A program made the translations under genes and the position numbers. Shown piece by piece: positions 1-12,200 of a DNA stretch of 64,000 bases. The notes under the pieces are model-generated. The model did no database searches and was not told where the DNA came from. It saw only the letters and a program-made list of their open reading frames with translations. The stretch's first letter is position 1. Each line of letters opens with the position of its first letter. Source of the stretch: Hyperoplus lanceolatus (taxonomy: Eukaryota; Chordata; Actinopteri; Uranoscopiformes; Ammodytidae); the NCBI GenBank assembly GCA_026929865.2, contig CM049406.2, forward strand, positions 22,802,501 to 22,866,500, in the 5' to 3' direction.

Positions 1-1465
1 CGCCCCCTACATGCACTGTGCATTCCTCCATCACATGGTGGGCAATTTTATATGTTTGGATTTATGTTTGGATATGAAAAAATCATTTAAATGACGGCCA
101 TTTAGTTAATTCCTATAATTCCCTATTTTGAATATTCCCAAAATTTCCGAGTGAAAGTTCCAGTGGAAAGTTTCCGGAAATTTACTGGAAACTTTCCACC
201 CCTTTGTAACCCTATGTGCAAACAGCACTGAGCTATCTGCATGTACGTAAACACCATTCCTCACCTTGACCTCACCACAGTACGGAGAAGAAAAACTAAC
301 ACTTTGACACATACCAAGTGCTCTTTGTGTGAAACACAGTGAGCTGAGACATACTGTACAATGAATCACTCCTGTATCTCCCCCAATGTACGTCAGTTTA
401 TTCACATGCTGAAAGAGGGGAATAAGGTGTTGACATGAGGAAACAGACTAATACAAAGAAAGAGAAAGAAAAGGAGAGAAGCAGTTTAATTCTACCAAAT
501 GTCCAGTCAGATAGCAACAAAAATGAGTTACCTATACAGGTAAACACACACCTGGTGAGAAAATACACTTATACTTCTTGAATTTGATAATTGACTTTGC
601 CTACAAAGAATGTCCCTATTTCCTCTATGAGTTAAAACAAACTGTGACAATCTAGTCTGATTTGTGTATATTGCTTCAATTTCAGCAAATGAATGCATGT
701 ACTTCCTTATTGTGACATGTTTTCCGATAAACTGTGGTGTCATTACAAAATCCCTTTTCTCCCAATTTATTTTAATTTTATTATATATTACACAACTGGT
801 AACTGTAAATCATTTTGTTTGTGACAGAGAAAAACAGTCAGGAGCATGAAATGAAAAGAAAATGCCACATTGTTTATTGTATTTTATCGTTTTATATCTT
901 TTAGTTTGGTCATTTTGTACTGTTTTAATACTGCTGAATTGTATAGGGATTTTTATTTTTTCTTACAGCAGGTCCCAACCCAACCTCTACAGAAGGATCA
1001 GTAAAGTCTCATCTAATCTAAACATGTGTTATCTGTTCATGATGAAAAATGATCAGTCACGGACAAAACAAGGTTTATAATTTAATGCCTCAATGATAAA
1101 TGTCGCTACTATAAGAGACAGAATTTGACATCACATTAGGAGAGTGGTGTGATCTTTAAAGGTAGTGAACTCTGGTGCACCTGAGTTGTGGTGCACATTT
1201 ACAGTAGGTCCAACCCCGAAACCACACCATCACCTTTTGTCCTCTCAAAAACAACCCTCACTTCTTATTATGTCTCTCCCTCCATAGTTTACAATTGCAT
1301 AATAATCTTCTTGTCTATCAAAACAAAAAGCTTTAAACGTTGTACAAACAACATAGAAACACTTCTCATCAAGGCCTGTTTGACAGCTCCTTCACAATGC
1401 ACCATGGAGCTGTGTTGGCACTGGCTAGCTTGAGGGCTGGGCCGCAGCAAAGTTTATGAGTGTGC

Positions 1466-1473
1466 TGACGTCA
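1466..1473. promoter_or_regulatory. Second palindromic CRE, same 16-base context
   Basis: TGACGTCA is embedded in the same TGTGCTGACGTCAATG context as the site at 5428, about 4 kb further along the same pde4b intron. Confidence 0.5.
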
Positions 1474-1778
1474 ATGACATAATTCAAATACTTTAACCAG
1501 GCTGCATGCTTGCAGGCCTTCGGATCTTCTCCTCTGGCTGCCAGACTGGAAAACCTGACATGGATTCCTGCTGTGGAGTAGAGTAACTACAGCAGACAGT
1601 AGTGGAGTGAACTGCCCTAAAAATTGACAGGTCAGATTTATTCTGGCTGTTAGTTTGTGGTCAGCTGTCTGTCTATGTGTCCATCCTCAAATCAGTTTAC
1701 TCATTATTTTAAATGCGAGGGAGCACAATTAATCATGTATTACAATATAATTATTCAACCATTATGATTCATCCATAC

Positions 1779-1812
1779 TGGAAGTCGCTTTGGATAAAAT
1801 GTAAAGTAATGT
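1779..1812. repeat. SINE tail fragment
   Basis: TGGAAGTCGCTTTGGATAAA is the reverse-orientation SINE tail of the type seen at 59943. Confidence 0.45.
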
Positions 1813-2514
1813 CCTTACAATAAGATTCTAAGTTTCATTTACTTGTGCACCTACTATATGCATGCACACACAAACTTACACGTACACAACGACACACATG
1901 ACAGCAACACTCGCACTTCCCTGATCTAAAACCGATTAAAGCTTGTTGACATTCATCAAAGTTCAGATTACTGGTGATTAACACGTGCAATTTTTTTTTA
2001 TTCTGACAAATTAACCTGATCCAGATTAGTCTTTCTTTCTTTACTTGTCTTTTCAGGACATGTTTACAAAAAAACACAAAAAATAAATGAGTAATGCATA
2101 TTGTGTAGGGCCCAACTCCCTGGGCAGTTTATGCACAAAGTCACATGTCTTTGTAGAAATAATGTATCAATTTGAATGCACGATTCTGCCACTCAATGAA
2201 ATTAACAACTTTTGGGAAACAGGCTTACTGAGACACTGAAATGCCTACCACGCATAAAGACTAATACATGACAAAGACAGAATACAGAAATTCTTAAAAC
2301 TCATATCAAACTGACAAAGACATCACAGCATGCCTTTTATGATGAAACCCTTTGTCCTAAAGGCTATGTCATGGAGGTCAAAGCACCATTGTATTAAGAC
2401 CAACAAAAAATAATGATTATAATTGAGAAAAGTTGCAATGCAATCTAATATTAGACTTGATCGTGATACAAATTATAATATTCTTTTCTCCCTGCTACAT
2501 TAAAGAAAGAAATA

Positions 2515-3325
2515 AGTTTTTATATAGTTTTTATTACTGCGTTTGGTCTGGACGCACACCCAGTCCGATTTTCGGTTCACGCGTGCATGCTCAATGGTCA
2601 CATATCTGTATTGGTCACAGATTTCAGTGTGGCGCAGGAACACGATTTGAGAAGCCTATCCCTCCAGGTGAGGGAAGGGGAGCGGGAGCCTTGTTTGAGA
2701 CAGTTATTTGTCGTCATAATGACTGAACGGGGCTGAACCATCAAAGAAAAAAAAGAAAATGCAATGAAGAAAAGCTAAAAGGGAGAGTGATGGGCGGGAG
2801 GAAGTATACACAATTTCACGGAGCGAACCTAGACTGCAGTGTTTACTCCTAAATGAATGAGCGGTAGCCTACTAAAACAAAGTTTACTTTGCCTCACCAG
2901 CATCATCAGATGACCATTATTCATCTGAAATAGTCATTATTTACAACAACATAAACACATTACCTCATCGTGATCCATACTAACTGCCGTCTCTCGTTCA
3001 TTCGCTTTGTGTGAGGACACGGAATCTTTCAGCTCCGTGAGAGGTGACACTGCATCAACTCATTGCAATCAGGTGTGTGTGTGTGTAGCACTGACTGGCA
3101 TTAGTTGATGCTGTGTCACTAACCACTCTCACGGAGCCGAAAAGAGTCCGGTGCCCTCACACTTTCAACACACGGACATGCACTATATTGCTTCCTGAAC
3201 ATTTGAATCTTGCACGTCCTACACGAGCTAGAAAACAGCTTCACGACAGCTGGCGTCGTAAAAATACTACCGCTTTTGTCCAAAGGGGCCGCCAACGGGC
3301 CATTTTACTCGTAGTGGCTTTAAGT
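2515..3325. mobile_element. MITE-like repeat, copy A (left end truncated)
   Basis: It is highly similar to the two arms of copy B at 51772-55574, including the block around GAGAAGCCTATCCCTCCAGG. Its right end ACTCGTAGTGGCTTTAAG is present; the left inverted end is missing. It carries no convincing coding sequence. Confidence 0.8.
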
Positions 3326-6177
3326 TGTATGAATACCAGACAATCGAAAACAACACAACCCCACATGATTTACTAAATGTACCAAAGAACATACAAAGTG
3401 GATTCTGTGCCTTATATTTACAATAAAAGTTCCTACAATAACTCCTACAATAGATCTGGAAATAGTCAAACCTTTTGGCAAATACTATTATTCTCTGTCT
3501 TGCTGAAAGTTAAATGAGAAGACTCAAAAATGGTCGGTTTAGCTTATAGTCAGCAGCCATTTACCTTGTAGCAAAAAGACTAGAAACAAGGGTAAACATC
3601 CAGCCTGGCTCTGTTCAAAGAATAAACAATAAAAATACACCTACCAGCTCCTCTAAACAAGCTGTTTCCAGTCTTTATGCTAGGTAACCAACTAATTGCT
3701 GTAACTTTATATTTAACTGTCAGATATGAGTTTATGGTAATGTTGTATTTATCTTCCCATTACAATTTTGAGAAGAAAGTTAAGAAGTGTATTTTCCAAA
3801 TTATTTAACATTTCCTTTAAATAACAATTTCTTCCTCTGCCCTGTTCAGTTTACGAGAAATATCAAATATATAAACCCAATCATTTAATTAGCTTTCACC
3901 ACATAGTACATTGTGCATATTACAGAAAACTCTATAAGTTTGTGATCATATCAGGATCCTCATTGTGATCCATAACAGTAAGGACTTTATTTTTCTCATA
4001 TGGGTGATCAAAGTACTATTAACTAAGTTTGCCTACTTGGGCGATAGACTGCACATTGCTGCGTTAAATATTAATTTCGGAAAGCATTGTGTAAACATTA
4101 ATTTCTTTATGATGTTAAACATGCCCTTCTTGGTCAAATGACTAACCATGGACACTGGAGTCCCTACCATAGTCAGCTCATGCTCGTGATTAACCGTTAC
4201 AGATTATTCAACGGTCTTTGAAGGTCAAACACATCGTGAGCAAGCCTTTTTCTCAAAAGAAATATTTTTCAGGCGTAATACAGAGCAAAGTTTATAATCT
4301 GTATCAGTCAGGGAAGAGTGAGCCCTTTGTTGGCTGCGGGGCTCATGACTGTATGTGATGGAGCCAAGATGGTTTGTGAAGCGTAAACTGAAAACTCACA
4401 TGAGGGAAACTTCAATCACCTCACATTACTGGAGTAAAATGGTTAACAGCTTCAACATCCTGCAGTGACGCATGTGAAGCTAAGCTGGTGATTTTCTAGT
4501 ATATGCCACCCGTTTTCTGCTAATTGTGCCCTTTTCTGCAGTTTCTGCTCTTGTTGTTTATTTTATCCAACCTGACCTTTTTTTTTGCTTCTCCTATTGA
4601 GCATTCTGGCAAGTCTCTCATTCATTATTATTATTATATTTTTTTAAATCTCTAATTTTTTCTAGAAGCCACTCTGTCTGTGTCTAATCTTCTTATAGGA
4701 ATTCAGATTACTCTCTCTTGATTTTCTTTTCTTCTATGTTTCATTCACTTCCACTGCATCAATCTCAAGTCCTTTTATAAAAAAGGTATTTACAATTTCA
4801 TAGAGCTCCTAAATTCGTCATCTACGTTGAGCTGGTGCTCAGAAGGACACAGGTACTGCATCTTTTCCAAACACGGGGATATTGCCTCACTGAAAACACA
4901 GACGCAAAACAGGAAAAATCTGTTCTCCTTTTCCTGTCAAAGAGCTGACGAAAACGAGACAAAAAGTAGTGGGGAGGATATGAGGCCATCATTCCCTGTT
5001 ATATTGTTAATTGTTGCAGTCTCCGTCCCAACAATTCAAACAATTACTATTATATAGCAGCAGGTGTACTGTATGTTTTTTTGTTATGCTCAGGAAAAGG
5101 TATGGCGCTGATATTTTATGGTTGGACTAAAGTAAGAAATATTCTGAATTAGAAACATACATGTACCGTGGCTCAGAGCTTTCAAACGAATTCAGAGTTA
5201 ATCGTATTTGTTTTTCGCATCCCATTTTTTCCATGCATCATGGCAGAAGCCAATCCCTAGATGGTTTCACTCCACAGATTGCTTTGAGAAGGTCAAGGTT
5301 TGTGAGAAGTGTGGAGGAAAAAGGGCAATAAGAAACTCTGTTGTCTTGTATTTTTCCTGCCGCGGGACGCTCCTAGCAGCCCATCTGTGCTGATAGGAAG
5401 TGGAGAGCACCAGTGTGCACTCTGTGCTGACGTCAATGGGGCTTGAAGAACCAGTTCAGCAGGAACTAATATCCCCGCCTCCCTCCTCCCCTTCTTTTCA
5501 CCCATCTTCACATCTACCCGATCTTAAGCTGAACTATTACAATCACCTTCTGTGGTTCCCAGCCTTTGTCATACCTTCAGCCCGGGTCATAAAGCCATTG
5601 CATAGGGGAATTTTCTGTTGTTGTTATCAATTAATCGTTTCCTCTATCAATAACTCATAAGATTGCAGCTTCTATCTGCATGTGTGAAAATGCTCAAAGA
5701 TAGGACAGTTTGTGCGAGCAGTGTAAACATCCATTTATGTGTTGACATGGACAATTTTCAGAAGAAATTACAGTTCTACCCAAAGTCTATCTAAAACAAA
5801 TGAAGCATTTACGTCCAGAAGTTTGAATATGAAATGTTAACTATGAACATGTGCTGTGTTTGCGTCTATTTTACTGCACAGGTATGAAACTGGAGTAACT
5901 ATCTTTATGCAACATTTATAGTTGAATAAACTCAAAATTGTAATGTTGACAAATGTGTACAGTTGTCAACATACAACATTTATATTATGAAATCACATGC
6001 AATCTGCATCTCTGGCTTTTATGCATGAAACTGCACGTACAAATGTATGCAACTGCAGAAGTACTGGGCGTACTTAATTTTTTGGATCTTTATCTTTTAT
6101 CTTCAGAGCATTATCCTTGATGGGGGTTTGATTAAACCACAGTTTTCATAAACTGGAAGGCTCATGATAGAACTCAC
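3326..6177. other. pde4b intron, no gene found
   Basis: Contains the CRE at 5428 with a mildly GC-richer surrounding (5390-5520). Small open frames here show no known domain. Confidence 0.55.
5428..5435. promoter_or_regulatory. Palindromic cAMP-response element (TGACGTCA) in pde4b intron
   Basis: A perfect CRE core sits within the 16-base context TGTGCTGACGTCAATG. It lies just 3' of the last long-form exon in this window. In mammals an intronic cAMP-inducible promoter drives the short PDE4B2 form from this general region. Confidence 0.5.
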
Positions 6178-6227
6178 CTGATAGGCAGACTTTGGTGACA
6201 GGAGGCTGATTGGCAGCAGGAGACCTC
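6178..6227 (-). CDS. pde4b: pde4b linker exon between UCR1 and UCR2 (50 nt)
   Basis: It encodes [16 protein letters not shown] after completing a Lys codon. It corresponds to RSPAASQPPVSRVNPQ of human PDE4B and has the same 50-nt length. It is the leftmost pde4b exon I can identify. Borders are CATAG and GTGAGT. Confidence 0.9.
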
Positions 6228-9200
6228 CTATGACAAGAGAGTAACAAGTCAGTATTTATGAAAATAAGGAGCCCTGATTTCTAACAAATGGATATGTAAT
6301 TTTTTTCCCAGTGTGATTTAGTTTCAGAATCCGTCACTATTGCCACAGCACAAGCACAAAACCGCCGCTCCCTCGTTTCTCTCAACACGTCACATGTCTG
6401 ATTTTTCTATTTTTCTACATTGTCGCGTGTAATTCAGTTTGGGTTCACGGTGACCTCTCTTTTCTGAGGTTGTATTTAATCTGTGTCCAACTCTGATGGA
6501 CCTGATGCAACTGCAGCCCCTGACCCAGTTCCAGGATCAGCGGGAGCTTTTGTGCACTCAAATGAAATGAGGTTACCCTGTCTTCCACCCAAAAATGATA
6601 TAAAATGTCACTGTGTCCAGTTTGAGATTCCAATGCTGCAGCTGCAAACCAGCTTCATTATCAAAAAGCACAAGACTCAGTATACTTTGTCAAATGCAAG
6701 TGGTTCCCTCAACGCACAATCACATTAGGAAAGTGTCTGATGCACTGGCGCCCCCATGTGGCGCATGTAGGCATGTTGAAGTGAAGCATCTAAGGGTGTA
6801 TTCACACTGGGAAAGTTCACTTGCTTTGGTCCAGACCAAATAGAGTTTAGATTTTTTTTTGGTGGTCCACTTTCATATTGCCCCTTTTGCAAGTGAACCA
6901 GCATTACAAAGCAAAACCACACGTGATCTGAGATCATTCATTTATTGGACAGACATTCTGGGGTGGAGAGAAGCAGGAAGCACAAAGTAAAAACTGTGAA
7001 ATATATCATTGATATAATATTCGGTTAAAAAGAATAAAAATGCCTACATCTAGCCTATAATTAAAGAAGAAAAACATAAAATTATTGTTGTTTCATATGG
7101 TTATAATATGTAGCCCTATGACAATGCCACATTATGTGGCTTGTATCCTAATGTGATGCGAAACATAATTTTTACTGTATTTTTGCTGCTGGACGTTCGG
7201 CTCATTTTAGGCTCATTTTTACGTCATCTCGATCAAATGTAATATATTGTTTTGGGCTCCCAGTCAAACCACAACTTATCGTCCTAACAATGGCGACAAC
7301 AACACTTTCCCATAATGTGAAGTTGACGGCAATTAATTAAAAAAAGAAAAGAAAGAAAAGGCACAGTGCCTACTGCATTTGGGTCGGATCGAGTCCGGAC
7401 AAATTCACACCACAAACGAACTGCAGCAGAGTGCGTATGGAAGCGCACCGAGACCACCTCTTCAGCTGGGTCTCGGAGCATTTCTTTGGTCCGCGCCCGA
7501 GTGCGATTTCTGTATTCACACATGTCTGAATGATGCGAACCGAAGGGGGAAGTATATCTGAGTTAGTTTCAACCGAACTAAACACGGCATGTGTGAATAC
7601 ACCCTAAAAAGCATCTGAATGTTGAAATCCAAATGCAGAAGTTCCACCCAAAAAACATAAAGTATTGGATTTCTGGCAAGAATTACTATCAGAACACAAA
7701 TAACAAAAAAAACAGTGTACACATGTTATAGATATTATTCATTTCATATCTAAAAGACAATCTGCAGTGTATAGTCTCTCTCCCAACACATATACTGTGA
7801 TAAAATGATGAGACAACTTACTTGTTGGATGCACATTGTACATTTGTCAAGGTGGTGAAATTGTTCCTGACAGTCCTTAGGCTTGCTAGAACCTAAAAAA
7901 ATATTGATATTAGAAATGTTTACATGAAAATTACTGACAAAACGTTTTTTCACAGTCACAGGAGGATTTTACATACAGACAATTCACACTATTGCACACT
8001 ATTGTGACAATGTGAGTATTAAAGCTTTGCATTTAAATGATGATTATGCAGACTGGCTGATTACTTTTTGAGTCCAAATCATCTAAACTGATAATTTAAT
8101 TAGAATTCAATGCAGTCTTTGCAGCTGCCTCTCAGTGCTGAGTGGTGATCTTCCCTCCCACTCCCATCCAAATCAGCAAAAAGATTATTGTAACCCTTAA
8201 AGGTGAAGTAAGCGGTTTATTTATGTTAATATAAGTGTTAAATTACTCTTTATTAATACAGTGATCACTTGAATGTGCGTGTTTCATAAAGCCGATCTCT
8301 CAGTCAGCTGCTTTGCATGTATTCGGCAAATAAACTTATTGGAGTATCCCGAAATTTTTATCCAATCAGAAGAGAGAACGCTACAAACTGACACCGGGCC
8401 GTCTCACTCATACATACTATATACACTCCATGGACTCACTGCCGGTGCACGCCAGAGCAACAGATGGATGAATGTGTATGCGCCTACAAGGGCGTAGCAG
8501 GTTAAAATCCTTCCCAATGTCTGTTTTCACATCACATTTATGGATCTGAGATGATGCTAGATAACTCGCTGCTTGAAGACTGCGGTACATTAATGTGGTG
8601 ACGTAGGGACGAGCGAGGGGACTGTTAACTGCAGTAACTGACAGGAAGTTAACTTAAATAATCATCCCGCGTACAGCACCTTTAAGGAATAGCTGATAGT
8701 GCATTCTGTTATTATCAGCATGTTCATAATCTCGAAATTTCACCTTGTATGTAACACGGTAGTTTACAGTATAGTCTGGTATAGTCTCTCCAATTCATCT
8801 ACAGTTCAAATTGGGGAGGATGCCTTTGCCAAAAAGCCCCTTGCCATGCCTACTGAAGGCCACCAGGGGGCAGAGAGGTTAATCATGACTACAGTAATTG
8901 AGTTGGTTTCTGGGTCCATGAGGTGCTGCACATCTAAAAGCCCTCGGAGAAAACTGTTTGTCATAAAAAAACAGCTACTTAGCTACTTAAGAAAACATTA
9001 TGAAGAGGACTTTGATGTTCTATGCAGCAGATTTATTGAGTTGTGATCAAATTACCTGAGCAAATGGAGTCACAATCAAGTCTTCTCCATGCCTGAAATA
9101 GAATGTGAAAACCACTGAGCAAAGACTGACAGTCGCGCAAACAAACACACAGTTGAACAAAGTGAATCTGATACAGCAGCAATCTCTCTCAATGATTACT

Positions 9201-12200
9201 TCATTGTATCATTATTTCAACTCACAGTTCGCCGACGATGGAAGAGTTTCGAGACAGGGACTTGGGCGATAGGTCGTAGTCGCTATCCGAGCGGTAGAGG
9301 AAGGATTCCCTGCGTTGACCATGGCCCGCCAGGTTGGGATGAAGAACCAGACCTGAACCCGGGGATGCCTGCAGGTCAGAAGGACTGCAGCACAACGACG
9401 GACCATTTTCCACTTCAAAGCTAAGAGAAGAGCGGAATAATAAACAGTAATCAGTTCAATACAATAGCAGAGGAGACTCGTGTTATTTTTTGTAAATAGA
9501 GAGCATGTAGATTATCAAATGAAATCAGTAAATAGTTTGTGCTCCTGATATCAACTTCAGGATCTAACTCGCACTAGACAACTTCAAAAAAGATCCATCA
9601 ATGAATTTAAAAGCAATATCTTTATCTTTTCAATGTGTGATCAATATATTTACATTGACGATGAAATCATCATTGTTATCATTCACTATTGTAATATTGC
9701 TGGTGCAACAATCCCATCCAGGAAAGGGATGGTTGCATAAACCCTCAAATGATTACTCACCCAAAAAAGGGAACAATTGCGCTCATTAAATAAGTATGCT
9801 TTGCTGGTCATTGAGAGGAGGGTTAGTTCAGTCAGAAACTGCTGTCTCACTAGAATACTGTCCATTACTGCTTGTTTGCTGCTAGAGTAGGGATTAAAGA
9901 GTGGAGCTATGAGAGAGATTTGCTCTTCATGGTGTGATGTCAGGCAATTTACTGTTGTTTTATCTATTATTAGTGATGAATGCATTAAACTATATCCAAT
10001 ACAAATAACTGTAATAAGAATAAAACATTGAAAACATAAATAATCTAATCCAACATGTAATTAAACAAGTAAAATCCAAGCATACTTTTTCTTGCTTTCT
10101 TAAGGAAGAAAATACATTTGCAATCAAAGACAAAACTTAAATATGCTCCTAGAAAACTGAAACATAGTGGAAAAAGTGGAAACAGAAATATACAGTATGG
10201 TGGAAGTAGTGGAAAAAAAGGTCAGAGAAATAGCAAAACAACACAAACCACATGTTTAACATAAATATAATGCAAATATCAACAGTCCATCTATCCAGAG
10301 ATGATTCCACAGTGGAACCACCACAGCTGCTCAGACAGATATAATCTGCTTGTCGCCATGGATTGGCTGCAGGAGGAGAGGACTAACTATTGTGTAATCA
10401 AATGATCAGATCCAGAGTTTGGAAGTCAAAGGTCAAAATATCGAAGCCCCGAAGGAACAACAAATTAATCATGAATTGGAAAAAATAACTCTCACTAAAC
10501 CCCGAGTTTATCTTGGATGATATGTAAGAAACAGTTTGAGTCCCTGTTATTGACATTTGAGACACATTCACATTGTATTGTCTGCAAGAAAAAAAAATCT
10601 AATCATAGCTGTCACAAACACAGTAAGCACCCAGTGCATTACTAGATAGATTTTAGATGAGCTGGCAGTACGAAAGTCGCGTAAAAATTTGCTCCACATT
10701 CAACCCCACACAATCCGATCTATGTGACTTCTGCAAAATGCCGGATTAACCAGGATGATACTGGATATATCCCACTGTCAGGCCAACAACTGTGCCGGAA
10801 GAGGTCAGATTAAATGTGAACTCCGATTACACACACACGCGGTATGATCAACGTCATCTGTGTTGCCCTTTGCGTCATAACCAAATCCAAATTGCCCAAC
10901 ATTAAAAACAACATGCTTTCCCAACAGCACTCTCCTAATCTCTTAATCTGACATGGGAAGGAAACCACATTATGTTAACAAGGCTTCATTTCTTTATATA
11001 CTGAAATGCTAGCAGCTGCAGTATGGTAATATGAATCTTCTTTTTCTTTTTCCTTTTTTAGAAACAATTCATTTTGGCAATGTTCTGTGAAGTTTGCCTC
11101 ATTGGTATGACTGCGTTCAATCACTCACAAACAAACTAAGACAAGAGGGGTTCAAATAGCTCTGACACAGTCTGGATAAACAATCTAGCTGAATAACAAA
11201 AAACTGTTTAGACAAGAGGAATAAATGTTTCAAAGCCAAGTGCTAAAGAATCACCTTGGAGCCGAGAGGTGTGCTCTTCTGACCACTTCCTCGCTGAAGT
11301 CAAAGTGCCCAACTCTGCACCGAGGGGATCTCTGTCGCATTCTTCTTTTCTCCCTTCTACCTCCTCATCAGACAACAAAAAGCACTGACACAGTGGCTGC
11401 TCAGGCTAAACAAGCACACACACAAACCCACTGACAGACTCCCTCTCTGTGCAGTTACAGGCCATGTGCTGGAATAGTGGGGGTTTGGCAGACGCCAACG
11501 GGCTGATCTGGGCTGGAACGCTCGCACTCGCTCTGTTTATCTGACTGCCTGTCCTTTTCCCCTCTATTATATAGAGTCTATATTAAACCACTGCAGATTA
11601 GTCAGTGCTTTCAGCATCGTTTCATCCCCGCCCTTCACTTGACCACCTGTGATGTTCAATAAAAACATATGCATAAGAGATTGTCTGTTGGTTTTCTTAC
11701 AGAGAAAAGGGAAGTATTAAAGTGGAAAAGCCACTTCCACAAATGTACATATGGTGTATTGCTTTTCCCTTTTTTTAGTAGAGGGAAAACAAATTGGTTT
11801 GCAAAAAACAATGGAGAGCTTCTTTTACCTCACCTATCGCATTCAGATCACACCTACTTCAAGACGCAATCACTGCAATAGTAGACTATTTCAGAAAAAC
11901 ATTTTGACCTCTTTAAAAGGTGCACTATGCAGTTTCAGAGGAGGTGGATTTGTTCAAAAATATATTTACTCGTATGACTAGAATACACATGTATACAAAA
12001 CGGTGGGCCATGCTGCTGTGAACAACAGTGACAGTAACTTTTCAGGTAGCTTCCTAACTTCAAACAGTGTTCCTGGAATCCAATTTTCAAGTTTCCAAGT
12101 TTGTTTATTCAGTTATGAGAATATACCTTCTCTGACACACCCAAAGTTACAGAGTGCATCTTTGATTCGGCAAGTCCCTTTAAATACTTTGGAAATGGTC

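Larger units (their letters stand above)
1..2514. other. pde4b intron, no gene found
   Basis: AT-rich intronic DNA left of the 6178 exon. Apart from a CRE at 1466 and a SINE tail at 1779 I see no exon. In particular there is nothing like the UCR2 start (YQKLAMETLEELDW) or the short PDE4B2 N-terminus. Confidence 0.6.

Noticed and set aside
5293..5511. Possible short-isoform (PDE4B2) start exon beside the CRE at 5428
   Set aside because: The minus-strand frame here does not resemble the known short-form N-terminus and I see no matching donor; only the CRE is kept.
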